Shown here in pieces: positions 57,718-64,000 of a stretch of DNA of 64,000 bases. The DNA is from JAHFDS01 sp964593795 (lineage in GTDB: Bacteria > Myxococcota_A > Polyangia > JAHFDS01), in contig CAZQJC010000331.1 of NCBI GenBank assembly GCA_964593795.1, positions 1 to 64,000 on the forward strand, given 5' to 3'. Both the position numbers and the translations under genes were made by a program. Every line of letters starts with the position of its first letter. The first letter of the stretch is position 1. The notes below the pieces were generated by a model, which did not search any database, was not told where the DNA came from, and saw nothing but the letters and a program-made list of their open reading frames with translations.

Positions 57718-58061
57718 TTCGACTCTCCCCGGGCACCGGCCTGCATCACTTCATCCATGTGCTCACGTGCCAGGTTGCGCAGCATCTCGCGGCGCTCCTT
57801 AACGCTGAGGATCTGCTTGATGTCAGTGGCCAGCTCAGAAGCCATGTGGTTCACCATGCGCTCAGCCAACTCGCTTTCCAGGCGCTCCGCGATCTTCCGC
57901 TTCAGCTTCTCTGCGTCAACGAGGCGCCAGCAGTCAGCAACCCACTCCACAGGGATCTTGAAGTGGGACTCGTAGTTGGGCTGAAGCCATTGCCCGCCCT
58001 GAACGAACTGCAACACAGCTTTTTCAGCTGCTGTTTTAACGGCTTGCTCAAAGTCAGTCAT
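57714..58061 (-). CDS. helical protein behind the second leader element, unknown
   Basis: 115 residues from the ATG at 58061; GGAGA of the repeated leader precedes it. Begins MTDFEQAVKTAAEKAVLQFV and contains a long charged helical part (KLKRKIAERLESELAERM). It may bind nucleic acid or oligomerise. Function unknown. Confidence 0.7.
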   Translation of the reverse strand: MTDFEQAVKTAAEKAVLQFVQGGQWLQPNYESHFKIPVEWVADCWRLVDAEKLKRKIAERLESELAERMVNHMASELATDIKQILSVKERREMLRNLAREHMDEVMQAGARGESK

Positions 58062-58067
58062 TTTGTT

Positions 58068-58116
58068 TCTCCAGACGTAAAGGTGCCCTGCAAGCACCAG
58101 GTGTTCCAAGACCACC
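58068..58116 (-). repeat. repeated leader element, copy 2
   Basis: Matches 56731-56779 except for two adjacent bases; core 58076-58116 identical. It again ends in GGAGA right before a start codon (58061), so the element behaves as a conserved 5' leader with a small hairpin. The 60 bp between it and the HNH stop at 58180 hold nothing I recognise. Confidence 0.9.
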
Positions 58117-58179
58117 AACGGACAACTCCTTTGAAGTTGAGGTTGATTAAAGGTGCTGCAGGGCATTGAGTTGTGGGCC

Positions 58180-58599
58180 CTAATTGCTGACCGTGCCTGG
58201 CTTCTCTCTGTGGCTCCAGATACCGCCACAACGTCTTGAGCAGCAGGTGGTAGGGCCTTTAATCTGGCGGACCTCAACTAAAAACTCAACTAGGCAAACT
58301 GGACATGTACGCTTAACATAAGACTTATGCCTCCTAGACTTACTAAGGTTATCTGCCTGGGTAAGTATTTGCAGGTTGCCCATGCTGTCATCTGCCCTGT
58401 CGTTGTTTATATGGTCCACCTGCTCCCATCTTTCCAGCGGCCTCCCCAGTTTAGTTGCCATGACATACCTAGCGTAGCTGATAGTCGTTCTGTGTGTAGG
58501 GCTAACGAGGCATGCCATCCACCTGCCCATCTGCTTGTGGAAGACCTTATAGACTTTGTAGCCCTCGTAGGGCTTGTGGGCAGGCTCAGGCATGGTCAC
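58180..58599 (-). CDS. HNH endonuclease with C-terminal zinc motif
   Basis: 139 residues with GTG start at 58599 (GTGA overlap); ATG at 58593 is the alternative. HNH core: YEGYKVYKVFHKQMGRWMACL, YARYVMATKLGRPLERWEQVDHINNDRADDSMGNLQILT. The C-terminal part CPVCLVEFLV and CCSRRCGGIW forms a zinc finger. A mobile-type gene that is nonetheless translationally coupled to its neighbour. Confidence 0.9.
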   Translation of the reverse strand: MTMPEPAHKPYEGYKVYKVFHKQMGRWMACLVSPTHRTTISYARYVMATKLGRPLERWEQVDHINNDRADDSMGNLQILTQADNLSKSRRHKSYVKRTCPVCLVEFLVEVRQIKGPTTCCSRRCGGIWSHREKPGTVSN

Positions 58600-58754
58600 G
58601 GTCCCTCGTAACGGACCTGCTTACCGTTGATAACCACCGACCCCGGGCGCTTGACCTCGTGATCCATGATGGCCCGCGGAAGGTCAGGCTTGCACATCTG
58701 CTTGCGAATTGCCTTGGGCGCCGACGCCCACATCACCTTGTGCTCACGCTTCAT
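58596..58754 (-). CDS. 52-residue protein, unknown
   Basis: Starts with ATG at 58754 (GAGAAAC upstream), MKREHKVMWASAPKAIRKQM, and ends NGKQVRYEGP. Basic. It ends within the HNH start codon region (GTGA). Function unknown. Confidence 0.65.
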   Translation of the reverse strand: MKREHKVMWASAPKAIRKQMCKPDLPRAIMDHEVKRPGSVVINGKQVRYEGP

Positions 58755-58780
58755 TTAGTGTTTCTCCTGTGTTTGACAGC

Positions 58781-59002
58781 TTAACGACGGAGCCCGAGAA
58801 GGCTCTGGATGGTCTCTGCGTCCTGGTGGACGCGATCGGTAAGCACCGTGAGGCCCCACACCGACTTAAGGCTGCAGGACTTCTCAGTACCCGTACGAAT
58901 GCCTACCGCCTCCGCGGTGGCAACCTTGCGGCCGGCGAACCGGCCGCTTAAAGGGGTGATCTCATAGACACCGCGATCATTCTTTTCGAGTGCGAGCCTC
59001 AT
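58781..59002 (-). CDS. small protein, unknown
   Basis: 73 residues after AAGGAG. Strand-rich N-terminus (MRLALEKNDRGVYEITPLSG) with GRKVATAEAVGIRTGTEK; the end is helical. Function unknown. Confidence 0.65.
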   Translation of the reverse strand: MRLALEKNDRGVYEITPLSGRFAGRKVATAEAVGIRTGTEKSCSLKSVWGLTVLTDRVHQDAETIQSLLGLRR

Positions 59003-59011
59003 TGCTTCTCC

Positions 59012-59245
59012 TTAGTGCGCTGCCTTGATGAATGGGTCCTGCTCAAGTTTGTGATACGGGAAGTGGCCGCGTACCAGTCGGTGGAATGCGCTCCCTACGC
59101 TATCAGACTCCTTCAGGGTGCGAAAGACAGGGAAAGGGACCTTATCGTAGCTGTACGTCTGACCACTGTTGAACCTGATGAACAGCCGACCACGCTGATA
59201 GCCAAGGCAGTTGATGTTGCTAGAGACCACATAGTGCGCTTTCAT
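59012..59245 (-). CDS. KTSC-domain protein
   Basis: 77 residues from the ATG at 59245. SNINCLGYQRGRLFIRFNSGQTYSYDKVPFPVFRTLKESDSVGSAFHRLVRGHFPY matches the KTSC domain (small beta protein often next to or fused with RNA- or tRNA-linked domains). Role in phages unknown. The start follows directly after the upstream gene's stop. Confidence 0.82.
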   Translation of the reverse strand: MKAHYVVSSNINCLGYQRGRLFIRFNSGQTYSYDKVPFPVFRTLKESDSVGSAFHRLVRGHFPYHKLEQDPFIKAAH

Positions 59246-59246
59246 A

Positions 59247-59486
59247 TCAGTCCTCAAAAGCTTTTCTGTAGGCAATCTGATCAGCCGCAATGTCCTCGGC
59301 CACCTGGCGCTCCATGGCTGCCAGAGCGTCGAACGCCGCGTCCTCCAGGCCCTCCAGCAGGGTTGAGTCGACCAGGAACGAGGCGTCCTGGCCCCCACAT
59401 GTCAGGGAGCGAAATACTACATACTCATCCTCAACAGTAACGTCGGCCTCAAAGGTGAGGCCAATGAATTTGAATGTGATGTCCAT
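59247..59486 (-). CDS. small acidic protein, unknown
   Basis: 79 residues from the ATG at 59486 (CTGGAG upstream). A beta N-terminus (MDITFKFIGLTFEADVTVED) is followed by an acidic helix (LEDAAFDALAAMERQVAEDI). Function unknown. Confidence 0.65.
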   Translation of the reverse strand: MDITFKFIGLTFEADVTVEDEYVVFRSLTCGGQDASFLVDSTLLEGLEDAAFDALAAMERQVAEDIAADQIAYRKAFED

Positions 59487-59508
59487 GTTAGCACTCCAGG
59501 TTGTTGTG

Positions 59509-59847
59509 TCAACTTGCCGTAGCTTCTTCCGCGTCCATCCACACGGTGACATACAGGTAGCCGTAGGATGCCTGGGCGCTGGCCCGGACATGGAAGAGCC
59601 CATCATCCAGCCAATACGTCATGGGGTCGCTGTGCCAGATCCTCTGCGCCAGCGCATCAAGCCAGGGTACGCCCTTGGCCTCGTACCAGTGCTGCAGCGC
59701 CTGCCACGCTCCATCCTCCGGGCAGTGTCTGCCCACCCTGTTATAGACAAGGTCGATATAGCCGTTCCGTAGAATAGCTCTGTACCCGAGCGCAGCCGCG
59801 CAATCGTCGGGAATGTCCATGCTGCTCACACCATAGGCTAGTTTCAT
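59509..59847 (-). CDS. unknown protein
   Basis: 112 residues after GGAGA. Includes MDIPDDCAAALGYRAIL, DGAWQALQHWYEAKGVPWLDALAQRIW and GYLYVTVWMDAEE. Looks like a compact alpha/beta protein. Function unknown. Confidence 0.65.
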   Translation of the reverse strand: MKLAYGVSSMDIPDDCAAALGYRAILRNGYIDLVYNRVGRHCPEDGAWQALQHWYEAKGVPWLDALAQRIWHSDPMTYWLDDGLFHVRASAQASYGYLYVTVWMDAEEATAS

Positions 59848-59862
59848 GGTCTTCTCCTTTTA

Positions 59863-60087
59863 TCAGTCCCAAATCCAATTGGTGGTCATCTGACCACCAA
59901 CATGGACTTTGATCGTCCCGATCTGCAGGCCAGTGTCTGCGTGGCTGAACTCGACCACGTCCCGTGGTTGGCCAGACCACATGAGGATCTGTGTGGACCG
60001 GGGGATGGCGTTGTCGATCTTGATGTAGCGCCGGGTCATGAGCGGCTTGCCCTCCCGGAGGAAGGTGGCGACGATGGGTCTTCGCAT
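59863..60087 (-). CDS. small beta-rich protein, unknown
   Basis: 74 residues from the ATG at 60087. MRRPIVATFLREGKPLMTRR, then KVHVGGQMTTNWIWD. Basic N-terminus; several short strands. Function unknown. Confidence 0.6.
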   Translation of the reverse strand: MRRPIVATFLREGKPLMTRRYIKIDNAIPRSTQILMWSGQPRDVVEFSHADTGLQIGTIKVHVGGQMTTNWIWD

Positions 60088-60097
60088 GATCAGTGCC

Positions 60098-60583
60098 TCA
60101 GGCAAGGTTGGCTACAAGCTTCTCACGTACACGTTCGGCTACCTCCACAGCCTCCTCGATAGTGGGGTACATCCCGAAATACTTAGTCTTGTTCTCAACG
60201 CTGAACGTGACCTGCCACCTGTTGCCACGCCTATTGACGTTAGGCGGCTTGTGCTCGGGAGCCGTCATGTTCCTCAGGTTCTTTGCCCTCGATACCTCCC
60301 GGAGATTGGCCCAGGCGTTATTACTCCTGTCCCGGTCGATGTGATCTACGTCTAGGCCAGGCAGCGGCATGCGCCCCAGCATGAACATGAACGCTAGCCT
60401 GTGCGCCCTATAGAGTTTGGCGTCTATGCTGATAGCAACGTACCCATTGCTTTTTGTTCCCGCCAGCTGACCAGCGGAAACCTGATTACCTCTGTCGATC
60501 TTCCACCTGAAGTCCCCTGTGTTTGGGTCGTAGGTCAGCAGCTCTTGGAGCCGCTCTAGGCTCAGTGAAGTATGTGAAGTCAC
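60098..60583 (-). CDS. HNH homing endonuclease with AP2-like C-terminus
   Basis: 161 residues, GTG start at 60583 after AGGAG. Core: LLTYDPNTGDFRWKIDRGNQ, YRAHRLAFMFMLG, GLDVDHIDRDRSNNAWANLREVS. The C-terminal part RRGNRWQVTFSVENKTKYFGM and EEAVEVAERVREK is an AP2-type DNA-binding domain. Related in layout to the gene at 47610-48131. Mobile. Confidence 0.9.
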   Translation of the reverse strand: MTSHTSLSLERLQELLTYDPNTGDFRWKIDRGNQVSAGQLAGTKSNGYVAISIDAKLYRAHRLAFMFMLGRMPLPGLDVDHIDRDRSNNAWANLREVSRAKNLRNMTAPEHKPPNVNRRGNRWQVTFSVENKTKYFGMYPTIEEAVEVAERVREKLVANLA

Positions 60584-60618
60584 TCTAATCTCCTGTCAAC
60601 ACCCCATACTATCTTACA

Positions 60619-61305
60619 TCAATGTGGCAGGAAAGAGACCGGCTTCTCTGTGGACCAGCAAATGCCGCACGTCATGCAGCTGTCGGTCTTTCCTATTTGC
60701 TCAGGACACTGAATACCATCGTCCTCATAGCCTCTCCCTATTACATTGGCACTCATTGGCCCGCCTGAATTGCTGAATCGAATCCAGACTCGGCCTGCAG
60801 AAGTCTCGTTGAGGCTGGACAGCACCTCGCCCACCTCGCTGTCCCTGCCCCAGGCCGTAAACCCAAAGAGGTGAAGGCCTGGGTTAGCGTGCACAAGGGT
60901 TCCCCAAAACTTTGCGTACTCAGCAGAGACAAAGTCCCCGAGAACGTGCAAGCGGATGAGCACCCGCCCGTAAGTACGCAGCAGACCCCTAAGCTCCTGC
61001 TCAACTCTAGCTTGCAGTGCCGGCATGTCGTCGCTGCTGATCCGAGTCGCAAAACGGAGGTTATTGCCATAGCAATCGGCCCACATCGTGCAAGTACTAG
61101 GGCACGTGGCTCTCTCCTCCAGCGTCAACGTAAATGCCGCCATACCCCTCCACTTACCCTTGGCGACCACAGGTACACCGTTGCCCAGCTTCGAATTATG
61201 CGCCACGCTCTGGAGCACGCGCTTGACCTCGGTCACCGTCTTGACGCGGTACGGGAAGACGGTTCGGTGCTCTGAGAGAGCAGGGTTGTCTTCTCGGAGT
61301 TTCAT
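60619..61305 (-). CDS. Gp88-like protein
   Basis: 228 residues. Contains CPSTCTMWADCYGNNLRFA, LRTYGRVLIRLHVLGDFVSAEYAKFW, LHLFGFTAW and a C-terminal cysteine set (QCPEQIGKTDSCMTCGICW). This resembles the 'gene 88' family first seen in mycobacteriophages, whose cysteines may bind metal or an iron-sulphur cluster. Biochemical function is unknown. It overlaps the upstream gene by 4 bp. Confidence 0.75.
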   Translation of the reverse strand: MKLREDNPALSEHRTVFPYRVKTVTEVKRVLQSVAHNSKLGNGVPVVAKGKWRGMAAFTLTLEERATCPSTCTMWADCYGNNLRFATRISSDDMPALQARVEQELRGLLRTYGRVLIRLHVLGDFVSAEYAKFWGTLVHANPGLHLFGFTAWGRDSEVGEVLSSLNETSAGRVWIRFSNSGGPMSANVIGRGYEDDGIQCPEQIGKTDSCMTCGICWSTEKPVSFLPH

Positions 61306-61925
61306 ACCCAGTTCCCGTATTCGTCAAATTCGTACTCGTTGGCAACAATCGACTCTTCGACAGCCTCATCGGAAGTCAGATACTCGTACTCATCCTGAAG
61401 GCACTTGAACATCCAGCCGTTGAAGTCGTTCATCAGCTCCCGCACACCATCTTCGGCCTCCCCGATGTCACGGTAGCGGTTCTCGCTGTCCTCAACCTCG
61501 ACGCGGATGTAGTGATCACGAGCAGAGGTTATGTCCGCAGTTAACCGATAGAAGTGCCTACGCTGCACGTCTTGAAGCCCTTGCGCAATACGGTGAAGCT
61601 CCTCGTCCTGCGGGGCATACTTTTTGATCCTGGCAACCGCGCCCTTGGCGTAACCGTAAGTGCCGCAGAACGAGCTGCCGGAACCTTGATGGTAGAAGCC
61701 GCTGAAGTAGATCTCAGGCTCATAACGGCACTTTCCGTTCATGAGTGGAACAGGCTTTTCGCTAAGCGTGATTCCGAGAATCTCGGCAACACTGGCAAAG
61801 TCTTCGTAGAGGTACTCCCACCAGCTGTAGTCGAGGCCGCCTTCAAGATAACACCCACGGGCCTTCTGCTTAGCTTCGTCACTCAACTCTTCGTACTTGT
61901 ACAGGGTTTTCTTGGCAATACGCAT
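61302..61925 (-). CDS. conserved phage protein, unknown
   Basis: 207 residues beginning MRIAKKTLYKYEELSDEAKQ, with WWEYLYEDFASVAEILGI, EIYFSGFYHQGSGSSFCGTY and DGVRELMNDFNGWMFKCLQDEYEYLTSDEAV. This layout (YxxLSDEAKxKA start, FSGFxxQGSGAxF centre) is widespread in phages and prophages without assigned function. GAGTAG precedes the start. Confidence 0.78.
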   Translation of the reverse strand: MRIAKKTLYKYEELSDEAKQKARGCYLEGGLDYSWWEYLYEDFASVAEILGITLSEKPVPLMNGKCRYEPEIYFSGFYHQGSGSSFCGTYGYAKGAVARIKKYAPQDEELHRIAQGLQDVQRRHFYRLTADITSARDHYIRVEVEDSENRYRDIGEAEDGVRELMNDFNGWMFKCLQDEYEYLTSDEAVEESIVANEYEFDEYGNWV

Positions 61926-61990
61926 GATCTACTCCTAGAAATTAACGAGGCCCTGTGCGGGCCTCTATTTAGAACTCAGGTTGGTTTTGA

Positions 61991-62398
61991 CTACTCTTCG
62001 ATCAGCGACTCATTCGGTGCCCCGTCTTCGTCTGTGATGTCGCAAATAGCCATGTCGATGGCGTCCTTGTGCTCCAGCGCCCACTCCACGATATGCTTGG
62101 GGAACAGGCCAGAGTTTTCGCTCTGATCCCCGGTGCGCTCCTCGTACTCCGCGGCCTCACAGGCGGCTTGCACGAAGCCCAGGAAGGACTCGAAGATACC
62201 GACAGTGCTCTGAAAGCCGCCGACACCGGAGCGCAGTTGGTCGTCCACATACTCGAACTCCGGGGTGACCAGCAGGAAGGTGGCCTGATCTCGACCCTGC
62301 TCAGCAAGCTGGACGTCGGTCAAGTGTAAGGTGCTGTCCCCAATGTTGATGCCTGGGCTCAGCGTGGACGTGATGATGAAGGGCGGCTTAAGCAGCAT
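61991..62398 (-). CDS. acidic protein, unknown
   Basis: 135 residues from the ATG at 62398 (GGAGAAGATC upstream). Very acidic, especially the C-terminal 50 residues. Overlaps the previous gene by 11 bp. Possibly a DNA mimic or inhibitor, but only the charge supports that. Function unknown. Confidence 0.6.
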   Translation of the reverse strand: MLLKPPFIITSTLSPGINIGDSTLHLTDVQLAEQGRDQATFLLVTPEFEYVDDQLRSGVGGFQSTVGIFESFLGFVQAACEAAEYEERTGDQSENSGLFPKHIVEWALEHKDAIDMAICDITDEDGAPNESLIEE

Positions 62399-62771
62399 TG
62401 ATCTTCTCCAGGAGTTGTGCGTAGACCCACTTACCAACCTTGAGGCAGTCAGCAGCGCTGAGGCTGTACTCGGGGCAGCCCCCATCCAGGCACACGCCGC
62501 CCGCCACCGGGCCCCCGCGGTGACTGTACTCACAGAGCCCCAGGAAGGTGCTGACGTAGTAGCGGCGGATGAACCACCAGGGTTCATCAAGTCCTTCCCA
62601 CTTCAGGCTCCGGCCCCCAACCTCGCTGGTCTGCAGGTAAAACTCGACCAGAGGGTCGTCCTTGTCATACGTGAGGCACCCGCCCAGGCCATACCTGTCG
62701 CCCTTGAAGACGATGCGGGCGAGGTAGGCGTGCCCGTTGTCAGCGGTGAATTTCATGTGGTTGTCCATCAT
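62388..62771 (-). CDS. unknown protein
   Basis: 127 residues. Contains KFTADNGHAYLARIVFKGDRYGLGG, LVEFYLQTSE and EPWWFIRRYYVSTFLG, then GGVCLDGGCPEYSLSAADC. Alpha/beta pattern, with several glycines. ATGA overlap with the previous gene. Function unknown. Confidence 0.65.
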   Translation of the reverse strand: MMDNHMKFTADNGHAYLARIVFKGDRYGLGGCLTYDKDDPLVEFYLQTSEVGGRSLKWEGLDEPWWFIRRYYVSTFLGLCEYSHRGGPVAGGVCLDGGCPEYSLSAADCLKVGKWVYAQLLEKINAA

Positions 62772-62962
62772 TGCTCTCCTTCAGGAAACAACAGGTCCAT
62801 CGCGTCCTTGCTGATGAAGCCGTCCCCGTCCTTGTCGCGCTCGATGTAGAACTCAAGTTCATCGACCCGGGCCTGGGCGGCAGCTAACTCCACACGCATG
62901 GTGGCAAGCTCGTCCTCAGCTTCCGTGTATGCCTGCCACAGGCTCTCGTAGCTCATGTCCAT
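62768..62962 (-). CDS. 64-residue coiled-coil protein with EF-hand-like loop
   Basis: The start at 62962 shares one base with the previous stop (TGATG). Residues about 6-42 form a coiled coil (AYTEAEDELATMRVELAAAQ). Residues about 43-55 read DKDGDGFISKDA, which has the D-x-D-x-D-G-x-I calcium-loop pattern but ends in Ala rather than Glu at position 12. Function unknown. Confidence 0.65.
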   Translation of the reverse strand: MDMSYESLWQAYTEAEDELATMRVELAAAQARVDELEFYIERDKDGDGFISKDAMDLLFPEGEQ

Positions 62963-63381
62963 CACATGTCCTCCGGGAGATCGCCGTTGGCGATGTATAG
63001 CAGACAATCGCCGCACACCGAGTACGGGATATAGTCGTAGGGCTCGTGGCGCACGGCGCTGACTGCGTACCGGTTGCCGGCCTTGCCTCCGCACAGCTCG
63101 CAGCACATCCACGTGAAGCCCTCGTCGCCATCGGGCATGCGCTCGTCACGCCACGCGATATAGGGAGGGAGATATGGGGCGTCATCGACCCCCTCCTCCA
63201 TCTTGTCGAGCTGGTCATGACACCAGTTCCTGTAGTCGTCCCAGCTCAGGTTGTACTCATCCGCGGGCCAGCCCGTGACAAGGTGGTAGCCCTGCTTGGC
63301 AAGGTTCTCAGCCTCCGCGCTGAAGCTCAGGTACCACTCGCTGAGGCGTGGGTTCTCGTTCAGGTGTTCTTGCAGATCCAT
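62962..63381 (-). CDS. zinc-finger protein, unknown
   Basis: 139 residues. Helical, tryptophan-rich first half (WYLSFSAEAENLAKQGYHLV, LSWDDYRNWCHDQLDKME). The second half carries CCELCGG and SVCGDC, a likely zinc site. Function unknown. Confidence 0.65.
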   Translation of the reverse strand: MDLQEHLNENPRLSEWYLSFSAEAENLAKQGYHLVTGWPADEYNLSWDDYRNWCHDQLDKMEEGVDDAPYLPPYIAWRDERMPDGDEGFTWMCCELCGGKAGNRYAVSAVRHEPYDYIPYSVCGDCLLYIANGDLPEDM

Positions 63382-63384
63382 GGT

Positions 63385-63549
63385 TCAGTCCTCGATAAAG
63401 TCAACATCGGAGACGCTGAATGAGATCATGTCCCCGTCGTCGTTGGATACCTCCATCATCCGGTCGAGGTTGGCCTCTACCTTCTCCATGGCACTCTCCT
63501 CATCGTCAGCCCGGACCGTGATGTAGACTCGGCACTCAAACGTTTTCAT
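63385..63549 (-). CDS. 54-residue protein, unknown
   Basis: Starts MKTFECRVYITVRADDEESA and ends SVSDVDFIED: a strand, a helix with DDEESAMEKVEANLDRMM and a final strand, a ferredoxin-like small fold. It lies between stops and starts that repeat the same TGAACCATG junction on both sides. Function unknown. Confidence 0.65.
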   Translation of the reverse strand: MKTFECRVYITVRADDEESAMEKVEANLDRMMEVSNDDGDMISFSVSDVDFIED

Positions 63550-63552
63550 GGT

Positions 63553-63894
63553 TCAGTCCTCCAGAAGGGTTTCAACCCAGTCCGCGTGGCGCTCCATCAG
63601 CGCCTCGAAGGCAGGGTCACTGCACGAATAGTCGGACACCAGGTCCCTCCCGTTTCGATGGATCAAGGTAACCCAACTGGTCTGGATGCCGTCAGTAACG
63701 AACAGGGCAGACCACTCCACGGAGTCAATAACCTCGAGCGCCTCGCTCCAGGTAGTAACAAGGATGTAGTCATCGCCCCCGTCATCTACCATCTTCGGCA
63801 CCCACACCCCCTCCCCTTCGAGCATCTCGAAGAGCTTGGTCACGATCTTGACCTCGACGTTAGACATGTTGTGCGGCGTGTAGTCAAGCTTCAT
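63553..63894 (-). CDS. acidic protein, unknown
   Basis: 113 residues from the ATG at 63894 (AGGAGAGAAAG upstream). Contains IVTKLFEMLEGEGVWVPKMV, YILVTTWSEALEVIDSVEW and DPAFEALMERHADWVETL. Function unknown. Confidence 0.65.
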   Translation of the reverse strand: MKLDYTPHNMSNVEVKIVTKLFEMLEGEGVWVPKMVDDGGDDYILVTTWSEALEVIDSVEWSALFVTDGIQTSWVTLIHRNGRDLVSDYSCSDPAFEALMERHADWVETLLED

Positions 63895-64000
63895 CTTTCT
63901 CTCCTTCGAAGTAGCACTTCTTGCGTGCGCAGTCCAGCACGAACGGTTTCTCGGGGTTACGGAGCGCGACCTGAAGCGCGCCAATGAGCGCGTCGATGTG
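63884..64000 (-). CDS. partial gene running off the right edge
   Basis: The last 38 residues of a leftward gene, starting HIDALIGALQVALRNPEKPF at the window edge and ending CYFEGEKDEA. It overlaps the next start. Includes CARKKC. Identity cannot be judged from this part. Confidence 0.6.
   Translation of the reverse strand, partial: HIDALIGALQVALRNPEKPFVLDCARKKCYFEGEKDEA

Noticed and set aside
60560..60599. TTGACA before the HNH gene at 60098-60583
   Set aside because: The -10 at 17 bp is CACATA inside the gene; the hexamer more likely arises beside the AGGAG ribosome site.

Overview
The window is most of the genome, or a large contig, of a tailed double-stranded DNA phage of siphovirus type. 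It carries one complete set of head, packaging, lysis and non-contractile tail genes with a 1466-residue tape measure, and no sheath or baseplate-wedge genes. No integrase, excisionase pair or CI-type repressor was found, so a lytic life style is more likely than a temperate one. Base composition, the small accessory proteins at the right end and a CE4-type polysaccharide deacetylase in the head module suggest a beta-proteobacterial host, probably in the Burkholderiales. The host is an inference and cannot be proved from the sequence.

Layout. Positions 1-1766 are a non-structural left end: a 13-bp tandem repeat, a leftward gene of unknown role with a poly-threonine tract, and about 550 bp without genes that holds three clustered DnaA-box matches. 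Positions 1767-32654 run rightward. They hold DNA-binding and terminase genes (1767-5988), a PhoH-like ATPase (6027-6740), a polysaccharide deacetylase with its own promoter and terminator (6809-8234), portal and lysis genes (8323-11336), capsid protease with nested scaffold, decoration and major capsid proteins (11338-14510), a leftward homing-endonuclease insertion (14548-16410), connector, tail tube, chaperone and tape measure genes (16533-25396), and tail tip and fibre genes (25405-32654), closed by a strong terminator. Positions 32725-64000 run leftward: nucleotide metabolism (ThyX, dCMP deaminase, dNMP kinase, MazG), recombination (Mre11/Rad50-like pair, a PD-(D/E)XK nuclease, DNA ligase), replication (three-domain family A polymerase, archaeo-eukaryotic-type primase-helicase, SNF2-like helicase, DnaQ-like exonuclease), one tRNA-Thr, and then about 11 kb of small, translationally coupled genes mostly without known function.

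How the genes work together. The right half supplies a largely autonomous replication and recombination machinery and raises dTTP supply. The left half packages DNA, builds the capsid with an S49-protease and scaffold system, lyses the host and builds the tail. Most leftward genes overlap by 4 bp (ATGA or GTGA), which implies long translationally coupled operons. Rightward expression appears to be boosted at selected points by sigma70-like promoters of closely related sequence (6747, 8261, 12161, 18922). One of these lies inside the capsid protease gene, directly in front of an internal start that would make scaffold protein alone. Two strong TTGACA promoters (38531-38536 and 49065-49070) read leftward. 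Six homing-type endonuclease genes are scattered over the genome.
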